Below are positions 53,348 to 60,718 of a DNA stretch of 64,000 bases, piece by piece. Source of the stretch: Polaribacter reichenbachii (GTDB taxonomy: Bacteria; Bacteroidota; Bacteroidia; Flavobacteriales; Flavobacteriaceae); contig NZ_CP019419.1 of assembly GCF_001975665.1 (NCBI RefSeq), forward strand, positions 1,984,001 to 2,048,000, written 5' to 3'. A program made the position numbers and the translations under genes. Under the pieces are notes generated by a model, which was not told the DNA's origin, did no database searches, and was given only the letters and a program-made list of their open reading frames with translations. How positions within the stretch are numbered: position 1 is the stretch's first letter; each line of letters starts with the position of its first letter.

Positions 53348-53361
53348 AGGGTACTGTTTAT

Positions 53362-53385
53362 TGCCCAAAGTGTATGCTTTGGGCA
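53362..53385. terminator. Terminator-like hairpin after the VKOR gene
   Basis: A 9-bp stem, TGCCCAAAG (53362-53370) with CTTTGGGCA (53377-53385), closes a 6-nt loop, 7 bases past the VKOR stop. The minus-strand T tract is weak, so it may only attenuate. Confidence 0.5.
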
Positions 53386-53392
53386 TTTTAAT

Positions 53393-54985
53393 TTATTGCA
53401 ATACTTCTGTTAGATCTTCTATCTTGTATTCTTTTGGTAATTGATTTCCATTAATAAAAATGGTTGGGGTAGCTGTTATATTTTCAATAGTACACCAAGA
53501 ATTCATAGCTTTTATTTTTTCTTTTTGTTTTATTAATTCTGTTTTTATTGGGTGTTTATTTGCAAATAAGTCATACTCTTTTTTATTTGCAGAATACCAA
53601 TCGTCTAATGCTTGTTGCGTTTTAGTTTTATTACCTTGTTCATCTATCTCTAAAAAATGAGCTACAGGTTTAAACTTTTTATCTTTTTCATCAGCTTTGG
53701 CCGTAAATAATACTTGTAGATTAATAATGCCTTTATGAACCAAGTCTTCTAAAATAGGATGTGCTTTTGCACAAGGACCACAATAGGGGTTACACACTTT
53801 TACAACATTATATTTTGCTGTTTTATTAGTAATAGAAATACCCAAACCTTTTGTTGGGGTTTCTATTTTTTTAGATTTTAGTAACAAGCCTTCAAGTACA
53901 TTAGGATTGTTCTTTATTTTTTTAAGGGCTCTTTTGTGCAGATTAGTTTCCTTTTCTTGTTCTAATAGAGGTTTTATCTGTTTCCAAACTAAAATAGGAA
54001 TTAATAATAGAACTAAAAAAATAGGAAGTGTTTCTAGTTGTAAACTTGATTTGTATAACTCTCCGAAAAACGAAATAAGAATTTCTGAAACTAAAACAGC
54101 TTGAGTAATGATACAAAATTTACACCATTGCTTAATAATTACAGCTTGATAGTATATAGAAATAATAATTATTGGTATAGCAGTAAAACTAAGTAGGCTA
54201 CTTATAGATAGCGATGAATATGAAAATGCTGATATTATTAAAAAGAATAAAGTACCAAAAAAATAGGAAAAACTTAATTCACTTAAACTTAAAAAACCAT
54301 TAAGTATTTTTGAATGTTTAGAGGTTAATACAGAATTACAATCTATTTTTTTATTACCACCTGTGCAGAAATTTTGTAAAGTAGGGTTGTATTGGTCAAC
54401 ATCAAACCACAGCAACATACCGCTTGTTATTAAGCCAATTATTTTTAGAATTGTATAAACTCCAATGAAACTTATGGATGTTAAAGTAGTGTTTGCTTCT
54501 GAGTTTCGTAAGTTAATTGATAACCAAAATAGTGTAAATACTACAATACATATTTTTAACCCTTTTAGAATCCTAGATGATAAGACTTTTTTCTCAATGT
54601 CAACTTCTTTAGAATCTTGATTTTTTTCAGCTAATAAACAAACACCAGTCCATTTTTTTGAAAAATCGTCTTTAGAAGTTTTTACAAGTTTGTTTTTGTC
54701 ATCATAATATTCAATCTCATTTTCTAATATATTTTTTATAACAAAAAAGACAGATGTCCCATGATTTTTTACTTGCACAATAAAAGGTAAAGGTATACTG
54801 TCTAGTTTTTCTTTATCAATTTTTATCGCTAAAGTTTCTATATTGTATTTTTCTAGAGTATCAGAAACTACTAGTAAACTTGGATATTCTGGATGAGAAA
54901 TTATATTGTCTTCTATGTATTTTTTAGTGTTTTTAACATTAAGAATATTTAAAATTCTTTTTGTAGCGTGTATGCAATTATCCAT
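53393..54985 (-). CDS. C39-like / vitamin K epoxide reductase / DsbA-like fusion protein
   Basis: A 530-residue membrane thiol-oxidation machine. Residues 1-125 resemble a C39 peptidase fold (HPEYPSLLVVSDTLEKYNIE, PLPFIVQVKNHGTSVFFVI), apparently without the normal catalytic cysteine motif. Residues about 140-330 are a VKOR domain with several transmembrane helices, loop Cys207/Cys216 and the quinone-side CxxC at 288-291 (WCKFC). Residues about 380-530 are a periplasmic DsbA-like thioredoxin fold with CGPC at 402-405 and cis-Pro loop ATPTIFING (505-513). It should form disulfides in exported substrates. It heads the peptide cluster. Confidence 0.85.
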   Translation of the reverse strand: MDNCIHATKRILNILNVKNTKKYIEDNIISHPEYPSLLVVSDTLEKYNIETLAIKIDKEKLDSIPLPFIVQVKNHGTSVFFVIKNILENEIEYYDDKNKLVKTSKDDFSKKWTGVCLLAEKNQDSKEVDIEKKVLSSRILKGLKICIVVFTLFWLSINLRNSEANTTLTSISFIGVYTILKIIGLITSGMLLWFDVDQYNPTLQNFCTGGNKKIDCNSVLTSKHSKILNGFLSLSELSFSYFFGTLFFLIISAFSYSSLSISSLLSFTAIPIIIISIYYQAVIIKQWCKFCIITQAVLVSEILISFFGELYKSSLQLETLPIFLVLLLIPILVWKQIKPLLEQEKETNLHKRALKKIKNNPNVLEGLLLKSKKIETPTKGLGISITNKTAKYNVVKVCNPYCGPCAKAHPILEDLVHKGIINLQVLFTAKADEKDKKFKPVAHFLEIDEQGNKTKTQQALDDWYSANKKEYDLFANKHPIKTELIKQKEKIKAMNSWCTIENITATPTIFINGNQLPKEYKIEDLTEVLQ

Positions 54986-55159
54986 AATATTTTCTCTTTT
55001 TCTAGTTTTTTTCTCAAAAATACATAAAAAAAATAAGTGTAAAAATTACACTTGTTAAATTTTTGTTAAAAATTATATCATAAATCTGTATAATTTGCAA
55101 TAGAATATTTAGTACATAAAAAGTTAAATAATTTTAGAAAATATAAAAAAAGTATAAGG

Positions 55160-55737
55160 TTATTTCATTTTTCTGTACACAGAAGGACTCATTTTTTTAA
55201 TAGCTTTAAACTATATATTAAAGTTAGATATATTTTTGAAGCCAGATTTAAAAGCAATTTCTGCAAGTGTTAAATCTGTTTTAGAGATTATTAATTTGCA
55301 AGAATGTTCTATTTTAATTCGTTTAAAAAACGAAAATAATTTTTATTGGTTCTTTTTTTAAAGTATTTACAAAAAGCATTTTTGGTTAAAACAGCAACTT
55401 CAGAAATATCGTCTAGTGAAATGTCTTTTGTGTAATTTTGCATAGTAAACTCAAGAACATCTCTCATTCTTTTTCCTTCTACAGCAGTGTATTTTTTTTC
55501 GTAAATAAAAGAAGATAAACTTTCAAAATTAGATTTAGAAATTAATTTCATTAGTTTTAAAAGAAGTATAAATCTATCTAATTTTGAACTATCTCGTAAT
55601 TTTAAAAATAAATTTTTAATTTTATTTTTACGAGATGTAGTTCTAAAACCATGTTTAGATTGTGTAAAAAATAGATAAGTGCAACACGATTTCTCAGATC
55701 TAAATGTGGATTTAATTCCTTTATTATAGTTTCCCAT
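55160..55737 (-). pseudogene. AraC-family regulator remnant
   Basis: The C-terminal half of an AraC/XylS regulator. SKHGFRTTSRKNKIKNLFLKLRDSSKLDRF and the first HTH (ISLDDISEVAVLTKNAFCKYFKKRTNKNYFRFLNEL) read well. Then the frame hits TAG at 55309-55311, caused by a missing base in the T run at 55312. In the next frame IEHSCKLIISKTDLTLAEIAFKSGFKNISNFN continues, interrupted again by TAG (55211-55213), and ends SPSVYRKMK. The N-terminal cupin part is absent: the region upstream reads as another gene. Non-functional. Confidence 0.8.
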
Positions 55738-57043
55738 TTTAGAAATGTATAGCGTCTCGATATAAAAACATCTAATGACGCTATTGGCAACAATAAGTTA
55801 TGAAAATACGCACCAAATTCATTTTGCTGAACCCAATTGGTAAATTCATCTCCTTGATAAACAATTTTATCTTTAGATGAGTATTCACCATCTACCGTAG
55901 GATACAACCAATATTTTCTCTTTTAGCTTCTATAGTTTTATAAAAGCTTTTAAAAATATCTCTACTATTACTTTTTAATGGAGTTAAAAAAGAATACGTA
56001 TCCCAATCTGGGGTTTCCTTTTTTAATTGTGTAGTAACAATTTCTCCTAAGCTTTCAACAATACGATCTAAAATATATGTATTATCTAAACTATTATTAA
56101 TCTCTTTTCTATTATTGGTGAGGTTAAAAGTAGCATGAATAATACAAGGTAAACTCGAGGGTACGTACGTCAGTTTTAAAATAGTTATAGAAGTAGCCAG
56201 CATCTTCCATATTATCCTGCCAAGCAATAGCATAATTAAATTTCACATTATCTTTATAAACCTGATCTTTTTTTCTGTAAACATTCCAAGTTTTATCATT
56301 AACAGTAATCAGTTGTTCGGTATCTACTGTTTTGTGGAGTTCCTTTATTGTTTCTCTATCTTTAACCACTACTATTTTTCTAATATTAGGAAGAAACAAT
56401 AAAGTTTCTTCACTTATTTTTTCTAGTTGTTCTTCTATAGGCCCTAACTGCCCTTCTTTAAATTGAAGAATAACACTAGTTATATATTCTGCTTTTTTGT
56501 CTTTAAGCAATTCAGGAAAAGCTAAAGTCGCTATCGGGATTTCGTTCTTAAGAAGTCTTTTTTCTGTTATTTCCTTTACAATACGTGTTTGTATTAAAGT
56601 ACTGCCTTGTAAATATTTTTCATAGAAACGTACTGAAAAATCTTTAAAAAAACGAAAATTTACATCTCTAGTTCTCACTTCAACCCAATTAACCCAACTT
56701 AATATATAACGAAAACCTAATCCTTTATTACCGATGTACTCAAACTTGTTTTTTGTAGATAGGCCTGTGAACATTAAAGACTCCACACCATCAAGACTAA
56801 AAGGCTCTCCATTGTTAGACACTGTTAGTTCTTGCCTTTGGGTATCTTATGCAATATAAACAACATCACTTTTGGCATCATCGGCATTTTGCATGAGCTC
56901 TAAAAGCTAACGCCCCCTCATAATCTGCTACCGTTTGGTTTTCTTGACTATAACACGATAATTGAAAAGATGGATTGTTAAGGTATGATTTTTTATATCT
57001 TTCTAATTAAATCTGTAATTCCAGTTTCACTTAATATTTCCAT
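55690..57043 (-). pseudogene. Sacsin-like HSP90-type ATPase remnant
   Basis: The N-terminal ATPase of a large sacsin-like protein in pieces. Recognisable parts are SYLNNPSFQLSCYSQENQTVADYEG, then ELMQNADDAKSDVVYIA, TAA at 56847-56849, SNNGEPFSLDGVESLMFTGLSTKNKFEYIGNKGLGFR, and SSLPCIIHATFNLTNNRKEINN. At least four frameshifts and one stop occur. One shift is explained by a 4-bp tandem duplication (GTACGTACGT at 56161-56170). The gene would start at ATG 57043. It ends by running into AraC remnant sequence between about 55650 and 55740. Relatives are often found in phage-defence islands. Confidence 0.75.
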
Positions 57044-57360
57044 AAATTCTTAGATTTCTTTAAAACTTTTCTTAAAATGGATTTACTCTATTTTACAATC
57101 TTCTATATTGCGTTTTTTTTTGGTGTAATTGTTATTAAGTAATTTTAAATTTATAGTTTTACTCGTAAAAGCTTATCTACTTAGACAAATAAATATACAG
57201 TATCATATTCCTTTTTATTGCAATTTAGACAGGATGTACAAGAAAACCACTTAATAATTGCACATTTGATTTTTTCTTTTTTTTTAAGAAACTAAAAGTA
57301 CTATAAAGTACTGATTCGTAATTATGGATTTCCATAATTCTAGAAATATATATAAACCCC

Positions 57361-57493
57361 GCTGGTGAGGATTTGAAATCCGTGCCTATTTTAATGAAAT
57401 TGCACTCTATTTTCATAACCCCTTTTTTTATGATTTCTTTAGCAGCTTTCCTGTGTCGATTAACTATACGTGCATGGTTTGCAAACCCGCGTT
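57361..57493. repeat. Pair of REP-like palindromes
   Basis: GGATTTGAAATCC (57369-57381, within ctggtgaggatttgaaatcc) and GGTTTGCAAACC (57476-57487) lie 107 bases apart. Both resemble the Bacteroidota REP palindromes associated with RAYT transposases. No transposase gene is present nearby. Confidence 0.4.
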
Positions 57494-58280
57494 AACATTC
57501 TCTAAAGAAACATATCCGTGCGGTCTGGGATAATCTAAATATTAAATACCGTTTGTAATCCCTATGAACAAAATTAAATTTAGTGCAATAGCAATAAACC
57601 TTTGCATTCTATGTCAATCCACGCTTCCTTTGCATAGTTGGTTTTATTTCACAATAGTTGTATCCAACGCTATAATGGCACATTTCTTTTTTTATTTGAA
57701 GCTAGTAATTTTTTTAAAAATAGGACAATAAAAAAAGCAAAGAGCCATTGCCAACGCTCAAACAACTATTTCGCCATAAAATCAACCCCAAGCTAAGTTA
57801 CATAATGCGCAGTTATACTGCTCTTCCGTGAAAAACTCCAGGCACTATAACGCCATTATGTAAAATAGCCGCTCATCCAACGCGCATATAGGAAAGTAAT
57901 AATAACAATTTGCTATTTTAATAACAAGAAGTAGTTAATGCATTTGTTTTTACAAGTGTTTATGGGTACAATAAATAGTAAGTAGTAAAATATCAATGTG
58001 TTCAGTAATATTCAAGTCTCTTTTAAAGCACCTATAAAATCAAAAAAAGCCAATAAGAGTATAAATTTTTATTTTTAAAACATCTAGGGGTTACCGTTTT
58101 CACTAAAAGTAAATGCGTTGGAATTTTTAAAGCATTAGGAAAATAATAGAAGTCAGTAATATAAAAAAGTTGTAGTAGCATTCACTTTTAATAGAACCTA
58201 ATAAAAGTGGTTGAGTACAAATAAAAATTTACACACTTATTCTCGCTGCTGCCAACGCACTACGTCTTTAATTATTTTAA

Positions 58281-58316
58281 AAAAAAGAAACCCACTTCTG
58301 GCAAGAAGCGGGTTAA
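58281..58316 (-). terminator. Rho-independent terminator for the small-protein cluster
   Basis: The stem AACCCACTTCT (58289-58299) with AGAAGCGGGTT (58304-58314) has one mismatch and a 4-nt loop. The A run on the left is a T tract on the minus strand, so it terminates transcripts from the right. Confidence 0.7.
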
Positions 58317-58441
58317 AATTGCGACTATCATAAATCTAAATATTTAGACTCATTTGAAAAAGTATTTAAATATGTGAAAAAAAAATATAAATTTTTTGAT
58401 TTTCAAACCATTATTATGTAATTCAGTCGCCATTAGGCTCA

Positions 58442-58504
58442 CATTTTTAAAGATTGATAAACTCCACGCACAAACCAGCCACTGTTTATCAATCTTTAAA
58501 AATG
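58442..58504. repeat. 21-bp perfect inverted repeat with a 21-nt spacer
   Basis: Arms are 58442-58462 and 58484-58504. The left arm ends in GATTGATAAAC and the right arm begins GTTTATCAATC. All 21 pairs match, and the 21-nt spacer is richer in C and A than the arms. Located between the terminator at 58289 and the small membrane protein gene. Confidence 0.8.
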
Positions 58505-58598
58505 ATAAAATCGAATCTATTTTTTCCTCACCTCATTCTTTAAGGAAAAAACATACATTATTTTTAGAATTCACTTTCGAAATTCTGAACTTTAATAA

Positions 58599-58781
58599 TT
58601 ATTTTTTTGCTTTTATTTTAATCTTGTTATGAATCCATTTTAAAATAACAGAAACAAAAAAACTCACAACAGCACCCACAATAGCCAAAACAATGGTAGT
58701 AATAATATCTTCAACACCTATATGAACAATTGAAGATAAAAATAAACCACCAAAAAAACTGGCTTTTGTATTATGATCCAT
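58599..58781 (-). CDS. Small membrane protein, 60 residues
   Basis: Start set at ATG 58781 (MDHNTKASFFGGLFLSSIVHIG), which overlaps the stop of the preceding frame (TCATAA), suggesting coupling; an earlier start seven codons upstream is possible. Two hydrophobic segments (SFFGGLFLSSIVHI and IITTIVLAIVGAVVSFFVSVILKW) precede a basic end (KIKIKAKK). No named family. It is the last gene of a four-gene minus-strand set of which the other three are damaged. Confidence 0.6.
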   Translation of the reverse strand: MDHNTKASFFGGLFLSSIVHIGVEDIITTIVLAIVGAVVSFFVSVILKWIHNKIKIKAKK

Positions 58782-59000
58782 TTTTTTCTGAAGTATCATC
58801 ATTTTTTATCACTGCGTGACTAACTGCTGTGGCAACAGTTCCTGCCACTGTCATATAGGTAGCAATTGTAATGATGGTTGCAGGTATACTTAACGGAGCA
58901 GCAATAATTGCACCTCCTGCAGTAGCTAATGCAATACCAATATTTCTTAAAATTCTAAAAAATTTTGGAGTAGGTTTTTTATAACGTTCTATAATTTTTA
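58771..59000 (-). pseudogene. Damaged gene for a small Gly/Ala-rich membrane protein
   Basis: The frame reads KKPTPKFFRILRNIG then a Gly/Ala-rich membrane stretch (IALATAGGAIIAAPLSIPATIITIATYMTVAGTVATAVSHAV) and ends in DDTSEKNGS. No start codon is present in this frame. A neighbouring frame reads NYKNYR just upstream and would join to RYKKPTPK with a one-base change, so a frameshift is likely. Confidence 0.55.
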
Positions 59001-59401
59001 TAATTCTGTGATTTAATAATTAATAAGATTTTTTCTTTTCGGTCTTTAGCTTGATATGATAGTGATAATAATTTTTGCATTGCATTTTTCGAATAAACAC
59101 CTCTACCAATACCACTTAAGTAGGTTACTGGAGCAATACATCTTTGTAAATCTCTTTTGGCACCATTTGCAGGATGAAATAAAATAAAGCTCCTTCCTTT
59201 CACATTTTTTAAAATCAAATTATGCTTGAAGCGTTTTGAAAATCTTGGTTCAATTTAATATGCTTCTTCAGGAATGCAAGAAATAGTTCGTTTGTTATTT
59301 TTCCAGGGCAACTCAATCGTATGACAAAGAAATTTGTCAGAACAAAAGAGAGTACCATTAGTACTCTCTTTAAAATAAGCTCTTTGAAGTAATAACTCCA
59401 T
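58979..59401 (-). pseudogene. DUF5675 protein with an internal stop
   Basis: Begins at ATG 59401, two bases after the stop of the upstream gene: MELLLQRAYFKESTNGTLFC...FLCHTIELPWKNNKRTISCIPEEAY, then an in-frame TAA where Lys is expected, then IEPRFSKRFKHNLILKNVKGRSFILFHPANGAKRDLQRCIAPVTYLSGIGRGVYSKNAMQKLL. This is the DUF5675 family, an uncharacterised domain often in phage-like clusters. The stop is probably TATAAA changed to TATTAA. The second part, from 59218, could still be translated separately but lacks the N-terminal strand. Confidence 0.75.
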
Positions 59402-59403
59402 AC

Positions 59404-60159
59404 TTATGGCTTGTCAATAATAGTAACTGAAAGGGCATTATATGTACCGTTTTTTAAAGAGTACATTTCTCCATTTACCTCTTGATAAAACTCTACCCCT
59501 AAAACTTGAATCACAGGTAATGTTGAGTTTGCAGTAATGGTTGCGGATAGTGCAATAGCAGCTGTGTCAGCAGCAGTATAAGGTCGAATTGTAGTTTCAT
59601 CATTTTCAAATGTTGAGGTTTCATTCTCAAAATCTAATTCCAATGCTCTCATTACTACTTTAAAATGTGTTTTTTCTGCAAGAGCTGCAATTCTAACAGT
59701 TGTAGAAAAAGCTGCTAAATCTAAAGTTGCTTCTTCAGTAACTCTATCAAATGCTTTGGTAAATGGAGCAAATAAAGTAGCACCTAATTTTCCATTCAAG
59801 TTAAATTCAAAAGCCTCTAAAAGGTTTGAATTTCTTTCTTGTAAAGTTCTTGAACCTCTCTCGTTAACAATATCTGTTTTGGTAATTGCAACCAAAATTT
59901 TTGTCAAACGAGAGACCACTCTTCTGTCTTTTGCATTTTGCAAAAACACACGAATCGCATTACGTAATACTTTACCTCCCTTTCCTGCTCGTCCAAATTC
60001 AGAGCCATTTTCACGTGTTCTTTGAAACGCAGGATCATTCTGAATTCTTTTTTTATCTACACCACCTTTTTCGTGAGCCAAATGCCCATCAGAAGTTTTG
60101 TAGAAAGAAATTCCATCAATAGTTCCCTTTAATTTGATAATTCCTGTTTATTTTGCTAT
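59404..60159 (-). pseudogene. Island protein with lost start codon and early stop
   Basis: A frame of 225 residues is open from 60081 (AHEKGGVDKKRIQNDPAFQRTRENGSEFGRAGKGGKVLRNAIRVFLQN). The protein continues upstream as TGIIKLKGTIDGISFYKTSDGHL, blocked by TAA at 60148-60150 and headed by ATA at 60157-60159. Two single changes (ATG to ATA and CAA to TAA) would explain this. The protein is alpha/beta with no known function; it may be a capsid-like or structural relative but no family is named. Expression from a later start is possible. Confidence 0.6.
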
Positions 60160-60308
60160 GATATTATATTTTTATGTTTAGGCAAAAAACCATACTTTTA
60201 AATAAGAAATCAAAAATCAGTAGTCAGCCATTCCGATACAAGTTATTTTTTCCGATTTAGTATGGTAGCACTGTCTAAAAAGTATAGATAGAGCATAGAT
60301 AAAGTATT

Positions 60309-60506
60309 ATGAATCAAAAGAGAGCTTGTATTTATCCAAAAGACATTCAGCGCATCACAGGGCGCAGTGAACGCTATGGTCGCAAGTTATTAAATGATAT
60401 CAAGAATTTTTTAGACAAAGAGCCTCATCAATTTTTAACTATAGATGAGTTTTCGGAATATTCTGGAATTCAGTTAGATATAGTAAATAAGTACATAGGA
60501 AATTAA
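60309..60506 (+). CDS. Small helix-turn-helix-like protein
   Basis: A 65-residue basic/acidic protein, MNQKRACIYPKDIQRITGRSERYGRKLLNDIKNFLDKE followed by FLTIDEFSEYSGIQLDIVNKYI. Two helix-turn-helix-like units and a YPKDIQRITG segment recur in small Bacteroidota proteins from mobile regions. It is the only plus-strand gene at the right end of element 2 and is divergent from the damaged DUF5675 cluster, which it may regulate. A direct repeat ATAGAT-type region lies just upstream. Confidence 0.55.
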   Translation: MNQKRACIYPKDIQRITGRSERYGRKLLNDIKNFLDKEPHQFLTIDEFSEYSGIQLDIVNKYIGN

Positions 60507-60590
60507 ATTGTAAGGGACTAATTAGGGGGTAGTCTAAATTTGTGTGCTTATAAATGCTTATGAACAAAGGAAAAAAAAGAATGGTGTTAG

Positions 60591-60606
60591 TCCCTTCCTC
60601 TCTGCA
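60591..60606 (+). repeat. Attachment site, right copy (right end of element 2)
   Basis: TCCCTTCCTCTCTGCA, a third exact copy of the tRNA-Ser 3' end. It shares the preceding TAG with the middle copy. Confidence 0.88.
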
Positions 60607-60718
60607 AATTTATGATGAAAAAAAATATAATTACAGAGCCATAATAAATTGCTGTCTTCCTAATTTATTAGAAATTTGTTGCTATAATGATGATTTTTAA
60701 ACTATTTTGTTTTAAAAT

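Larger units (their letters stand above)
57044..58595. other. 1.5-kb region without an identifiable gene
   Basis: No convincing protein is seen on either strand; the longest frames (for example 57225-57416 minus, 58396-58632 plus) lack family character or overlap repeats. It holds two REP-like palindromes (57369-57381 and 57476-57487), a terminator at 58289 and a 21-bp inverted repeat at 58442-58504. The base composition is uneven, with G+C-richer patches around 57780-57900. It looks like mobile-element debris. Confidence 0.5.
44351..60606. mobile_element. Element 2: decaying island carrying an intact exported-peptide cluster
   Basis: A 16.3-kb segment between the tRNA-derived repeats at 44335-44350 and 60591-60606. 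The left 10.6 kb is an intact minus-strand peptide production and export cluster. The right 5 kb contains remnants of a sacsin-like ATPase, an AraC regulator and a DUF5675 cluster, most with disrupting mutations. No integrase is visible. The element could depend on the element 1 integrase, or its own may have been lost. Confidence 0.7.

Noticed and set aside
44443..54985. Lanthipeptide, graspetide or sactipeptide cluster
   Set aside because: No LanB/LanC/LanM, ATP-grasp or radical-SAM gene lies in the cluster; thiol oxidoreductases and a glycosyltransferase are present instead.
57225..57416. Minus-strand frame of 63 residues
   Set aside because: It is built across a REP-like palindrome and shows no family character or ribosome-binding context.
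58442..58504. Integron attC site
   Set aside because: The dyad is perfect, without the extrahelical bases of attC, and its GTT/AAC triplets lie on the inner side and not at the ends. No integron integrase is present.
58396..58632. Plus-strand frame of 78 residues
   Set aside because: It spans the 21-bp inverted repeat, overlaps the small membrane protein gene on the other strand and lacks protein-like composition.
44351..60606. Conjugative element genes (relaxase, VirB/Tra) or phage structural genes
   Set aside because: None recognised in either element, so no claim of self-transfer or of a prophage is made.
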